A stretch of 64,000 nt of DNA from Bradyrhizobiaceae bacterium (GTDB lineage Bacteria; Pseudomonadota; Alphaproteobacteria; Rhizobiales; Xanthobacteraceae). Positions 47,927 to 56,778 of the stretch are shown piece by piece (the first letter of the stretch is position 1; each line of letters starts with the position of its first letter). Both the position numbers and the translations under genes were made by a program. The notes beneath the pieces are model-generated. The model did not search any database and was not told the DNA's origin. It worked only from the letters and a program-made list of their open reading frames with translations. Location: contig RXJJ01000012.1 in the NCBI GenBank assembly GCA_003963145.1, positions 225,778 to 289,777 on the forward strand, given 5' to 3'.

Positions 47927-50900
47927 TTACCGCTTTTCTGCTCGCATCGCTTCTATGATCTTGACCGTTTCGACGCTGACGCGGGTTACGCGGGCTATGA
48001 GGTCAATGACCTTTTCCTTGTAATCGGCGAAGCGATAGGTGTTGAACTTTTCGCGGATGGTCGGGTCTTTCGGCGTCTTCTCCCTATACTGTTCGAGAAT
48101 CCAGTCGATGCCGGAGCGGTTACCGAGCCGGTAGGTCCAGGCCTCGGGCGGAATGCCGGACAGCCGGGTTTCGGTGTCGAGCTGGATCGCGCCGTTCTCG
48201 CGGTCGGCGCGCAACATCGCCTTCGGCGCGACGCCCGCCGCCCGCGCCCTTTCATCCGGCGTGTCGATGCGTGTCAGCGGCCACGGTTCGACCTTCTCAT
48301 AGGCGATGTGTAGCGCCATCAAGGTCTCGCCCCAGACCGCCCATCTCCAGAAATCCGGATAGAACGGGATGCGCGGAAACTCGCGTTTGAGGTTGAGGGC
48401 GTATGTCTCGCGATAGACGGGGTCGTGTAGGACGGCGTAGACGTAGTGGAAGATGGCGTCCTTGGTGATCGGCTTTGCTTTCGCGGTCTTGCCGTCCTTG
48501 GGATAGGCTTTCTGGAACTGCTTGAGCGCCCAGTCGGTGACGTTATCGATGCGTTCCCCAGACGAGTAGGAAAAGAGCGGGGCTTGCTGGTAAGCATCGA
48601 TGGCAGCACCAAAGTGAAGATCGGCGGGTCCATTTGTGGCTAGTAAGCAAGGGTGCGTGCGGGCACCGGTGTCATTAAAGCAGATTGCTAAATTGTGCGA
48701 GTCCTTATCCGGAAAGAACAGGTTCGAAAGGCCGGGTCGATCAATGTAAAGATCGGAGCGGTAAACATACAGTCGGAAGAAAGGTCGGTAGTTTGCTTCG
48801 ATAATCCGTTGTTTATCGAAGTGCTCGACGCTGCCTGAGTTTTTCCGGCGCGTTAGCGTTTCAGACCATTTCAACCTTGTGCGCTCTTCTTGACTGTCAG
48901 GGCTTCCGTCGTTGTAGCGCAAACTGAGGAGTTTGGCTTTCGCCTCAACTTGGTCGCGAGAATGACCGTACAGCCATTCGTCCCGATTTGTAGATACGCC
49001 TAAAGAGTAAAGCTTGAAAATGGCCCTTTCTTTTGACTTCGACTTTGAAGATTTCGTCTTCTTGTCGACAATTGGAAGAAGGCCGTCCCAGTCGTTCTCT
49101 GCCTGGCGTATCCAATTGCCGTTCTTGTCCGGCTCGATTTGTTCGAATGGAATTGCCGATGCCTGCGTGCTGCTGAGGAAGGTTAGCTTTTCTTCCGCCG
49201 TATCCATCTCGGGTCGTCGAGCATAGAATATCTTGCAACCCTTCTGCTTGCGGCGTTTGACAAGAAACGAGATGGCAACGCCGGTCTGGATACCGAAGAC
49301 ATTGTGCTTGGTGCCAGACAATTTCGGATTGGCGCGTACGTCGCCGCCAAGATCGACAACGAATATCTCATTGAAATCCTGCGTTACAGATTTTCGGAAT
49401 CCATCGAAAGTTCGGGTTTCGATGAAGCTGCGATTGGTGATGAAGGCCAACACACCATCGTCATGAAGCCGGTCGCTCGCCCAGCGGAAGAAGCGGGCAT
49501 ACATATCGTAGACCTTGGTCTTCTGCGCGATCGACAGCTTGATGTAGGTGTCCTTGATCAATTTGTCGATGTGCGGATATTCGCGGTTCTTGTTGTTGTC
49601 GTTTTCGTTCGCTTGGTTGGCATTGTAGGGTGGGTTGCCGATGATGACGGAAATCTTGCGCTTGTTCTGGCGCCGAACGCGCTCGACGTTTTCTTCCGAC
49701 AGGGCGCCGAACAGGTCGCCGACATGCTGGCCGGTGCGGATGCCGAGACCCGTGACGTTGTCGAGCGTATCGACAAAGCAGAGGTTCGGAAACTCCGCGA
49801 ACTGGCCCGAGATCGCTGCGTAGGTCGCTTCGATATTCAAGTTGGCGACATAGTAGGGCAGGATGGCGACTTCGTTGGCATGCAGCTCGTTCTTGTATTT
49901 GTGCGCGAGCTTCTTTGGCTGGCCGCGAAAGTGCTCTAGCAATTCACAGATGAAGGTGCCGGTGCCGGTGGCCGGATCGAGAATCTCCACATCCCGGTCG
50001 ATGAGGCTTTTGCCGAAGTGCTTCTGGGTCAGCCAGTCCGCGCCCTCGATCATGAATTTCACGATCTCGTTCGGGGTGTAGACGACGCCGAGTCGGTCGG
50101 CGGCCTTCGGATTGTAGACCTTGTAGAAATTCTCGTAGATGACCTTGAGAAAGGTCTGCTTCTCGGCGTGGCTGGTGATCAGCGCGGCGTTGGCACGGAT
50201 GGTCGCGTAATAGGGTTCGAGGCCCTTGAGCGTTTCACGCTTGACCTGGCCGGTGAAGAACTTGTCTTCCAGCGCGTAGAGCTCCTTGGCGATGTTGTTC
50301 TCGCGGTGGAAGTCGCCGCTGTCGAAGACCTTGGCGAAAATTTCCTCGGTCAGGATGTGCTGGATGAGCATCTCGCGCACATCGGCTTCGCCGATCGCGG
50401 GATTGATGGTTTCCTTGGCGTGCTTGAGGAAGTCGGCGGCAATCCTTCCGAAGGCCGCGTTCTTCTTGTAGGCGTCGTCGATGCGGGCGCGCAGCGCCTC
50501 CAGTACGGCGGGCAGGTCGGTTTTGAACTGCTGAACGGCGGCGCGGAAGTCGCGAATTTCCTCGCGCTCATAGCTGAAGAACAAGGTCACCAGCTTTTGC
50601 AGCGCCGCCTCGTCGGTCATCGAGCAGCGCAGCACTTCCTGCCTGTTCTGGATCAGGACCGCCGTGTCGGAATTTTCGAAGATGATATTGTCTTGCGGAT
50701 AACCCTTGGCAAGCTTCTTGCGGATTTCCTCGTCGAGGTCGTCCGCGGTGTCCTTCGCTTCCCAATACCCCAGCGGCACGCGCAGATCATGCAGGATGGT
50801 GCCGTCCGGCCTGATCCGGTTCTTCTGAGGGGAGACGAACTCATACTGGCTGATGAAGTGGAGGTTATTCTGGCGGGACCAATCTTTCAGGAGGTCCTTG

Positions 50901-50995
50901 AACGCCTCGGAAATCACGCCCTCGGTGAGGGAGCCAGAGAATTTCTTCAGACTTGCCAGTTCGTTGAAGTATTTTTGGATTAACAGCCGGCTCAT
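47927..50995 (-). CDS. Single-chain restriction-modification enzyme (type ISP-like, m6A)
   Basis: The 1022-residue protein has an N-terminal PD-(D/E)XK nuclease region (RPDGTILHDLRVPLGYWEAKD; D64, E79, K81), a helical linker, an N6-adenine methyltransferase with motif I DPATGTGTF (about 342) and motif IV NPPYN (about 455), and a C-terminal specificity part with YVYAVLHDPVYRETYALNLKREFPRIPFYPDFWRWA, typical of the Type ISP C-terminal domain. No helicase block is present, unlike LlaGI-type enzymes of about 1500 residues. GC content drops around 48.6-49.3 kb. GGGGA precedes the ATG. Confidence 0.9.
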   Translation of the reverse strand: MSRLLIQKYFNELASLKKFSGSLTEGVISEAFKDLLKDWSRQNNLHFISQYEFVSPQKNRIRPDGTILHDLRVPLGYWEAKDTADDLDEEIRKKLAKGYPQDNIIFENSDTAVLIQNRQEVLRCSMTDEAALQKLVTLFFSYEREEIRDFRAAVQQFKTDLPAVLEALRARIDDAYKKNAAFGRIAADFLKHAKETINPAIGEADVREMLIQHILTEEIFAKVFDSGDFHRENNIAKELYALEDKFFTGQVKRETLKGLEPYYATIRANAALITSHAEKQTFLKVIYENFYKVYNPKAADRLGVVYTPNEIVKFMIEGADWLTQKHFGKSLIDRDVEILDPATGTGTFICELLEHFRGQPKKLAHKYKNELHANEVAILPYYVANLNIEATYAAISGQFAEFPNLCFVDTLDNVTGLGIRTGQHVGDLFGALSEENVERVRRQNKRKISVIIGNPPYNANQANENDNNKNREYPHIDKLIKDTYIKLSIAQKTKVYDMYARFFRWASDRLHDDGVLAFITNRSFIETRTFDGFRKSVTQDFNEIFVVDLGGDVRANPKLSGTKHNVFGIQTGVAISFLVKRRKQKGCKIFYARRPEMDTAEEKLTFLSSTQASAIPFEQIEPDKNGNWIRQAENDWDGLLPIVDKKTKSSKSKSKERAIFKLYSLGVSTNRDEWLYGHSRDQVEAKAKLLSLRYNDGSPDSQEERTRLKWSETLTRRKNSGSVEHFDKQRIIEANYRPFFRLYVYRSDLYIDRPGLSNLFFPDKDSHNLAICFNDTGARTHPCLLATNGPADLHFGAAIDAYQQAPLFSYSSGERIDNVTDWALKQFQKAYPKDGKTAKAKPITKDAIFHYVYAVLHDPVYRETYALNLKREFPRIPFYPDFWRWAVWGETLMALHIAYEKVEPWPLTRIDTPDERARAAGVAPKAMLRADRENGAIQLDTETRLSGIPPEAWTYRLGNRSGIDWILEQYREKTPKDPTIREKFNTYRFADYKEKVIDLIARVTRVSVETVKIIEAMRAEKR

Positions 50996-51037
50996 GGAAT
51001 CCCCTTTCGACCAATAAAGCCGGACGCGCGTAAAGGA

Positions 51038-51075
51038 CGCAAGGCTTGGATGCCCGGGACAAGTCCGGCAATGAC
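51038..51075. repeat. Half copy of the REP-like palindromic repeat
   Basis: TGGATGCCCGGGACAAGTCC and the following GGCAATGACG match the right arm of the element at 54066-54153. It lies just upstream of the restriction-modification gene. Confidence 0.6.
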
Positions 51076-51103
51076 GTGTTGAGGGTGTAGCAGCGACTTG
51101 CGG

Positions 51104-51784
51104 TTAGCGCCTTTCCCTCAGATACTTTTCCCGCCGCTGCTTCCGCGTTAGGTTTTTCGGTATTGGCGTGCGGCTGGCTATGAAATCCATCACCGCTTCT
51201 TCCGGAGCGAGCAGGGTGTCGATACCGGCGGCGCGAAGGCCACGCAGCAACTCGCGCGGCGCGGCGTCGAATAGCTGCGGGGCGTCGGCGTTGTTCGCGG
51301 CGTCATCGATGAGCCTGCGACGCCGCTTGCGCGGACCGTGCCTCCCGATGACCGCGAGTTTCGCCAGCTTTAAAAGCTCCAGCGCCTCAGCGAGCTTTGT
51401 AAGATCGACGCTCTCTTGCTCCTCCAGTTCGCGAATGGCGCGCTCGGCAATCGCCCGGAGCCGTTCGGCCAGCAAGCGCAATTTCAGTTTCTGCCCGGCG
51501 CGGATGGTCGGTACTGTGTCAGTCGCGCGCGGCGCGAACAGCGGCCGCTGCCATTTCTGATCGCGCGTCCAGCGGCAGATCGAGGCGCGGCCGACGCCGG
51601 TCCTCAGCGCGATCTCGGAATAGCTCAGCGTGGTTTGTTCGATCAGGCGGCGCACGACGGCCACCTTGGCCTCCGTGTGCGGCGACCGCGTGCCGCGTGC
51701 GCGGACGGCCGCCTGCGATCCTTCCATCACCTCATTCGGCTGAACGCGGAGTCTGGTGATGACGGGAAGGCGCGTGCGGATCAT
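51104..51784 (-). CDS. HTH-domain protein (terminase-small-subunit-like)
   Basis: The 226-residue protein has a homeodomain-like HTH in HTEAKVAVVRRLIEQTTLSYSEIALRTGVGRASICRWTRDQKWQRP, then a helical part and a basic C-terminus (NLTRKQRREKYLRERR). The same HTH layout appears in phage terminase small subunits and in many orphan rhizobial proteins. A downstream start at 51727 is possible. It lies 109 bp upstream of the restriction-modification gene on the same strand. Confidence 0.7.
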   Translation of the reverse strand: MIRTRLPVITRLRVQPNEVMEGSQAAVRARGTRSPHTEAKVAVVRRLIEQTTLSYSEIALRTGVGRASICRWTRDQKWQRPLFAPRATDTVPTIRAGQKLKLRLLAERLRAIAERAIRELEEQESVDLTKLAEALELLKLAKLAVIGRHGPRKRRRRLIDDAANNADAPQLFDAAPRELLRGLRAAGIDTLLAPEEAVMDFIASRTPIPKNLTRKQRREKYLRERR

Positions 51785-51848
51785 GCGAGGAATATAATCC
51801 TGTTGCCGCCAAAAGCAAGGTCCGCGCCGCCGGTGCGCCGCTCTCGCG

Positions 51849-52601
51849 CTAGCCGCGAGACAGGTAATGCGACAGCGCCGAGGCGAGCAGGGCGACGCCC
51901 GATGCGGTGAGAAGGCCGAGAACGATCCTGCGGAACGTGGCTTCGCTGATGCCGATATAGAGCCGCGTTCCCAAAAACGCCGGGATCAGCATGGCCGGAA
52001 TGAGCACGGCGAAAACCGGCAGCATCTGGACCGTGATGAGGCCGGTCGCGATGTAGACCAGCAGCGTGACGCTGAGAATCCCCAGATTGAAATTCTGGAT
52101 GATCGCGCGCTGGGTGTCCTTTTCGAGACCGCGCAGCGTGCACCATAAAGTGGGGATGGCGCCGGTGTAGCCGCCGATCCCGCCCAGTATGCCGCCGAGG
52201 AAGCCGACCGCGCCATCAGCGGCGGGCCCGGCGTGGACGCGCGGCAACTGCGAGGACATCAGCATGGCGGGACACCACAGAACCAGCAGCAGCCCGAGCA
52301 GAAGCTTGAACAGATCGATATCGAGATAGGGCAGGAGCAGCGTTCCGACCGGCACGCCGGCCAGCCCGCCGATCAGGAACGGCAGCAGCAGGCGAAGATT
52401 GAAGCCCCGGCGCACCGAAAACACCGCGAGCAGTTGACCGGCGAACGATCCCAGAACCACCATGGCGGCGGCGAGGCGGGGCTCGATGAACCAGGCCCAG
52501 AGCGACATCGCGACCAGCCCGAAGGCAAAGCCCGACAGGCCCTGAACGAAGCCGGCGACCACCGCGCCGGCGGCCACAATGATGAAAAGGCTCGAGGTCA
52601 T
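51849..52601 (-). CDS. TauE/SafE-family sulfite exporter
   Basis: The ATG at 52601 gives 250 residues with about eight membrane segments. It carries GFVQGLSGFAFGLVAMSLWAW and, in the second half, FLGGILGGIGGYTGAIPTLWC, the repeated glycine-rich signature of TauE/SafE proteins. The family exports sulfite or sulfoacetate; the substrate here is unproven. It stands alone between the HTH gene and the ATPase zeta gene. Confidence 0.9.
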   Translation of the reverse strand: MTSSLFIIVAAGAVVAGFVQGLSGFAFGLVAMSLWAWFIEPRLAAAMVVLGSFAGQLLAVFSVRRGFNLRLLLPFLIGGLAGVPVGTLLLPYLDIDLFKLLLGLLLVLWCPAMLMSSQLPRVHAGPAADGAVGFLGGILGGIGGYTGAIPTLWCTLRGLEKDTQRAIIQNFNLGILSVTLLVYIATGLITVQMLPVFAVLIPAMLIPAFLGTRLYIGISEATFRRIVLGLLTASGVALLASALSHYLSRG

Positions 52602-52684
52602 GGAACCGCGAGCCTTACAGGCAAATGCAAGGCGCGTCATCCCTCGCGGCTCGCCGGTGCTCGCAAATCAAGATGAGGGGCGAG

Positions 52685-53002
52685 CTAGGTGCCCGCTTTC
52701 ACCTGTGCAATGGCGGTCGCCATCAGCTCGTCCATTTTGACGCGCACCTGCTGCTCGGAAACGCCCTTGCCCGCGAGGTCGGCCGCGACCTTGCGCAGCA
52801 CGTCGGCATCTCCGGCTTCCTCGAAATCCGCCGCCACGACGTCCTTGGCATAGGCTGCCGCGTCGTCGCCGGATTTACCCAGTTGTTCCGCCGCCCACAG
52901 GCCCAGAAGCTTGTTGCGCCGCGCTTCGGCCTTGAACCGCAGCTCCTCGTCGATGGCGAACTTCTTCTCGAAGCCTTCCTCGCGTTTGTCGAAAGAGGTC
53001 AT
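52685..53002 (-). CDS. ATPase inhibitor zeta subunit (DUF1476)
   Basis: The 105-residue helical protein opens TSFDKREEGFEKKFAIDEELRFKAEARRNKLLGLWAAE, the signature of DUF1476. This family is the zeta subunit that inhibits the alphaproteobacterial F1Fo-ATPase, shown in Paracoccus denitrificans. Inhibitory N-terminal residues are present in full. It is divergent from purC, as in many relatives. Confidence 0.92.
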   Translation of the reverse strand: MTSFDKREEGFEKKFAIDEELRFKAEARRNKLLGLWAAEQLGKSGDDAAAYAKDVVAADFEEAGDADVLRKVAADLAGKGVSEQQVRVKMDELMATAIAQVKAGT

Positions 53003-53280
53003 ATATCCGTTCCGTCAGTTGTTTGGGCGATTGTGGCCGGCCCCGAATACAGGTTCCGGGGCCTCTTGGGCAACATGTTTAAGGTCGCAGGATAACCGAC
53101 AAACACCCCGGTAAAACGCCTCTGCTTGCGTTGTATCGGGTGGCCCGATCGGTTAGGTTGCCGATGAGTCCGGTTCTCGCTTTGTTTCGCGGTTCCGGGC
53201 TTCGCGGCAGCTCCGCCGCGTATCGCGTAAACTCCGGAGCATCCCGATCCATGGATTTCAACAACACACGGTACATCCCT

Positions 53281-54048
53281 ATGAGCCGTCGGCGTCGTAT
53301 TTATGAAGGCAAGGGCAAGGTTCTGTACGAAGGACCCGAGCCCGGAACCCTGATCCAGCATTTCAAGGACGACGCCACCGCGTTCAATGCCAAGAAACAC
53401 CAGATCATCGAGGGCAAGGGCGTCCTCAACAACCGGATCTCGGAATACATCTTCCAGCATCTGAACGACATCGGGGTGCCGACGCACTTCATCAAGCGCC
53501 TCAACATGCGCGAGCAGCTGATCCGCGAGGTCGAGATCGTGCCGCTGGAGGTCGTGGTGCGCAACGTCGCCGCCGGCTCGCTGTCGCAGCGTCTCGGCAT
53601 CGAGGAGGGCACGCAGCTGCCGCGCTCGATCATCGAGTTCTATTACAAGAACGACCAGCTCGGCGACCCGATGGTGTCCGAAGAACACATCACCGCGTTC
53701 GGCTGGGCGACTCCGCAGGAGATCGACGACATCATGGCGCTGGCGATCCGCGTCAATGACTTCCTCTCCGGCCTGTTCCTCGGCGTCGGCATCCGCCTCG
53801 TCGATTTCAAGATGGAGTGCGGCCGCCTGTTCGAGAACGAGATGATGCGCATCATCGTCGCCGACGAGATTTCGCCGGACTCGTGCCGGCTGTGGGACAT
53901 CAAGTCGAACGAGAAGATGGACAAGGACCGCTTCCGCCGCGATCTCGGCGGCCTGCTCGAGGCCTATACCGAAGTCGCCAAGCGTCTCGGCATCCTGATC
54001 GAGAACGAGCGTCCGGCCGGCTCCGGACCGGTGCTGGTGAAGAGCTGA
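53281..54048 (+). CDS. purC: Phosphoribosylaminoimidazole-succinocarboxamide synthase
   Basis: The ATG at 53281 gives 255 residues, the standard length (the track start at 53131 is unsupported). PurC joins CAIR and aspartate in purine synthesis. Motifs are [46 protein letters not shown] and [10 protein letters not shown]. It is followed by a palindromic repeat and then purS. Confidence 0.97.
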   Translation: MSRRRRIYEGKGKVLYEGPEPGTLIQHFKDDATAFNAKKHQIIEGKGVLNNRISEYIFQHLNDIGVPTHFIKRLNMREQLIREVEIVPLEVVVRNVAAGSLSQRLGIEEGTQLPRSIIEFYYKNDQLGDPMVSEEHITAFGWATPQEIDDIMALAIRVNDFLSGLFLGVGIRLVDFKMECGRLFENEMMRIIVADEISPDSCRLWDIKSNEKMDKDRFRRDLGGLLEAYTEVAKRLGILIENERPAGSGPVLVKS

Positions 54049-54065
54049 ACGCACGCCTCTCAGGC

Positions 54066-54153
54066 GTCATGCCCGCGCCTGTCGCGGGCATCCACGTCTT
54101 GGCGGCTTCAAATTGGAATAGACGTGGATGGCCGGGACGAGCCCGGCCATGAT
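54066..54153. repeat. REP-like three-hairpin palindromic element
   Basis: TGCCCGCG/CGCGGGCA (54070-54090), ATCCACGTCT/AGACGTGGAT (54090-54129) and GGCCGGG/CCCGGCC (54130-54148) are three stems, closed by an outer TCATG/CATGA pair. It lies between purC and purS. The full unit resembles partial or diverged copies elsewhere in the window. Confidence 0.8.
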
Positions 54154-54170
54154 GAGGCAATGAGTGTAAA

Positions 54171-54413
54171 ATGAAAGCCCGCGTTACGGTCACTTTGAAA
54201 AACGGCGTTCTCGATCCGCAGGGCAAGGCGATCGAGGGCGCGCTGAAGTCGCTCGGGGTCGATGGCATTGCCAGCGTGCGGCAGGGCAAGGTGTTCGACA
54301 TCGAACTCGCCGGCACCGACAAGGCCAGGGCGGAAGCCGCATTGAAAGCGGCCGCCGACAGGCTGCTCGCCAATACCGTCATCGAGAATTACCGCGTCGA
54401 GATCGTTCAGTAA
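54171..54413 (+). CDS. purS: Phosphoribosylformylglycinamidine synthase subunit PurS
   Basis: PurS is the small bridging subunit of the three-part FGAM synthase with PurQ and PurL. The 80-residue protein has KARVTVTLKNGVLDPQGKAIEGALKSLG and NTVIENYRVEI. All three subunits are in the window; purQ and purL lie downstream but separated by other genes. Confidence 0.96.
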   Translation: MKARVTVTLKNGVLDPQGKAIEGALKSLGVDGIASVRQGKVFDIELAGTDKARAEAALKAAADRLLANTVIENYRVEIVQ

Positions 54414-54433
54414 AAGCGCCTGACAGGACGCCG

Positions 54434-55393
54434 ATGACAGACGCCGATCCCAGCCGTTTCGTCATCTACCTTTGTCATGGCGGAAAGAAATTCTTCGACC
54501 AGACGATTTTTTCCGCGCTGACGCTGCTTGACCTGTTGCTGAAGCAGGGACGCCGCGACTACCGGATCGTCATTTACACCGACAGGCCGGACGCGTTCCC
54601 GCGTCACGATCTGATCCGCGCGATCGGGCTGACGCCGGAGGAGATCGTGGCCTACAAGGGGCCGCTGGATTACGTCCATCGTACCAAGCTCAAGGTCCTG
54701 CAGCGCGCCTGCGCCGACATCGGACCGGCGTTACATATCTACGTCGATTGCGACACGCGCTGGCTGAAACTTCCCGATGCCGCGTTCGACGCGCTGAAGG
54801 ACCCGCTGCGGGATGCGCCCGCCGCCTATTTCTATGAAAACGAAGGCGAGATCAGGCGGGATTTCTACCCGCATTATTTCAGGGCTCTGCAAAAAAGCGG
54901 CGATTTGCTTCGCAGCTTCGGCCTGCGGCCCGGCCCGCCATGGTCGATCTGGAATTCGGGCGTTGTCGCCTTCTCGGAAAACGAAATCCGCGCCGGGATC
55001 ATGAATGACATCGTCGCGCTGAACGACGAACTGGTGTTCTTCTTCACGCCGCGCAACATGGTCGAGCAGCTCGCCTTATCGCTCGTTGCGGAAAACCGTT
55101 GCCAGATGCATTCCTTCGGGGAGTTTCTGGTGCACTACTGGCGGCAGACGCTGGCCTTGCCGATCGTGCTCGAGCGTTTCTTTCGTTCGCTGGGCAGCAA
55201 CATGCCGGTCGAGCAGATGGCGCAGGCGTGCGCCGCGTTTGCGATCGACGAAAAGGATTTGCAGCGCATCCAAAACGAGGTTGCGCCGCGCGGCATCAGG
55301 AAGGTTGCCGGCAAGCTGCGCAATTCGATCAGGAAGCGGCGCATCGATCTTCGCGCCTGGCGCCTCTGGCACTCGCGCTCCGCCCATTCGTGA
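54434..55393 (+). CDS. Putative GT-A-fold glycosyltransferase
   Basis: The 319-residue protein opens FVIYLCHGGKKFFDQTIFSALTLLDLLL, has an IYTD nucleotide-type loop and a metal-binding DCD at 105-107 (IYVDCDTRWLKLP), followed by WSIWNSGVVAF, as in nucleotide-diphospho-sugar transferases. The C-terminus is basic (KLRNSIRKRRIDLRAWRLW) and could touch membrane. It begins 20 bp after purS, so it may be cotranscribed with the purine genes, though no link is known. Confidence 0.75.
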   Translation: MTDADPSRFVIYLCHGGKKFFDQTIFSALTLLDLLLKQGRRDYRIVIYTDRPDAFPRHDLIRAIGLTPEEIVAYKGPLDYVHRTKLKVLQRACADIGPALHIYVDCDTRWLKLPDAAFDALKDPLRDAPAAYFYENEGEIRRDFYPHYFRALQKSGDLLRSFGLRPGPPWSIWNSGVVAFSENEIRAGIMNDIVALNDELVFFFTPRNMVEQLALSLVAENRCQMHSFGEFLVHYWRQTLALPIVLERFFRSLGSNMPVEQMAQACAAFAIDEKDLQRIQNEVAPRGIRKVAGKLRNSIRKRRIDLRAWRLWHSRSAHS

Positions 55394-55444
55394 AATGCCT
55401 GCGGCCGCCAGAAGCGGCCACAGGCATGCTGCAGGTCCTGAACT

Positions 55445-56470
55445 TCAGGTGAGCGTGAAATGCAGCTCGCCGATCTTGTCGATGCTCGAGACGATCTTGT
55501 CGCCGGCCTTCAGCCACACCTGCTTGTCCTTCGGGTAGCCGAGGATCACGCCTGACGGCGTGCCGGTGAAGATGATGTCGCCGGGCTCCAGCGTGAAGTA
55601 TTTCGACGCGAAGGAGACGATCTTGCGGACATTGAAGATCATGTCGCTTGTGTGCGCGTTCTGCCGCTCCTCGCCGTTGACGAAGGTCTTCAGGACGAGA
55701 TCGTCAGGATCGATCTGGTCGGCGGTTTTCAGCCACGGGCCGATCGGCCCCCAGCCGTCGCCGGTCTTGCCGAGCATCCACTGGCCGTCCCGCAATTGCT
55801 GATCGCGCTCGGAGAAATCCTGTCCGACGGTGTAGCCGAACACGTAGTCCAGTGAATCGGCTTCGCTGACGTTGCGCGCCTCCTTGCCGATCACCGCCAC
55901 CAGTTCGGTTTCGTAGTCGAACTGATGCCCCGGCTCCTTCGATACCGCGATGGTGCCGTTATGGTTGTTGAGGGCGGAATTATATTTGTTGAACAATATC
56001 GGCTCGGACGGAATTTTCATGGCCGCTTCGTTGGCGTGATCCCGGTAGTTGAGCCCGACGCAGATGATCTTGCTGGGGCTCGTCACCACGGGCGCGAATT
56101 TCGCGGTTTTCTCGGAAACGAGATATTTGCCGCCGGCGGCCACAGCCTTGTCGATCGTGCTTTTGAGGGCAGCGGGATCGTAGTCGCCCGCGATGATCTC
56201 GTCGGTCGAGGCCGGCGCGCCGAGCTTGAACGCATCTTCGGCGGCGGCAATATCGATGATGCCCTTGTCGGTACGGACCCCGAGCGAGGCGCCGGTCTCG
56301 CCTTGCAGCATCGTGAAAGTCATGTTCTTTGGCGAAGCCGTCATTTGTGGTGGGCCTTTCGCGCCGCCGGCCGCCTGCGCGAAGGCGCTGCGAGCCATGC
56401 CCGGCAGCAACCCTCCGGCGACAGCACCGGCCGCGGTCGATTTGAGGAAATTTCTGCGATTATCGTCCAT
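55445..56470 (-). CDS. Fumarylacetoacetate-hydrolase family protein with Tat signal
   Basis: The 341-residue protein has an N-terminal Tat signal (DDNRRNFLKSTAAGAVAGGL) and a FAH core: KIICVGLNYRDHANEAAMKIP, FDYETELVAVIGKEARNVSE, YTVGQDFSERDQQ and the terminal PGDIIFTGTPSGVILG. Metal-binding acids are conserved. Most FAH enzymes are cytoplasmic; export through Tat is unusual. A perfect tandem 16-bp repeat lies in its leader. Confidence 0.85.
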   Translation of the reverse strand: MDDNRRNFLKSTAAGAVAGGLLPGMARSAFAQAAGGAKGPPQMTASPKNMTFTMLQGETGASLGVRTDKGIIDIAAAEDAFKLGAPASTDEIIAGDYDPAALKSTIDKAVAAGGKYLVSEKTAKFAPVVTSPSKIICVGLNYRDHANEAAMKIPSEPILFNKYNSALNNHNGTIAVSKEPGHQFDYETELVAVIGKEARNVSEADSLDYVFGYTVGQDFSERDQQLRDGQWMLGKTGDGWGPIGPWLKTADQIDPDDLVLKTFVNGEERQNAHTSDMIFNVRKIVSFASKYFTLEPGDIIFTGTPSGVILGYPKDKQVWLKAGDKIVSSIDKIGELHFTLT

Positions 56471-56485
56471 CGTTTCGCTCCCGGA

Positions 56486-56517
56486 TTCTTGTTAATCAGC
56501 GTTCTTGTTGATCAGCG
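56486..56517. repeat. Tandem 16-bp direct repeat upstream of the FAH-family gene
   Basis: TTCTTGTTAATCAGCG and TTCTTGTTGATCAGCG are adjacent, differing at one base. They begin 16 bp upstream of the ATG at 56470 (minus strand). Confidence 0.8.
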
Positions 56518-56550
56518 ATGTTGCAACGCTGCGTGCCCAAGCCAGGGTCC

Positions 56551-56703
56551 CGAATCCGAAGTTCGCCTTATTGTTCTGCTGGCTTCGTAGCGAACTTCGG
56601 ATTCGAAGGGACACTAGCCATAATTCTAGTGTGGCTTTGGTTCAGACGTTCGCTTGAAGAGGTCGCAGGAAATCGGTGAAGCGAACGTCTGAACCGCCAC
56701 ACT
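56551..56703. repeat. Composite of long inverted repeats upstream of purQ
   Basis: CGAATCCGAAGTTCGC (56551-56566) pairs perfectly with 56590-56605. ACACTAG/CTAGTGT pairs at 56611-56632. GGTTCAGACGTTCGCTT (56639-56655) pairs perfectly with 56679-56695, extended by GTGGC/GCCAC outside a 3-nt bulge. The whole gap is thus two large hairpins, likely a dispersed palindromic element. Confidence 0.85.
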
Positions 56704-56778
56704 AACACTGGAAAGACCGGGCTCAAGCGGCTACATGATGTCAATTCACTGTGACTCGCCGGAACCCCGACAAATCCC

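Noticed and set aside
53131-53280. N-terminal extension of purC in the track
   Set aside because: The conserved PurC core starts at 53281; the extra 50 residues have no counterpart in the family.
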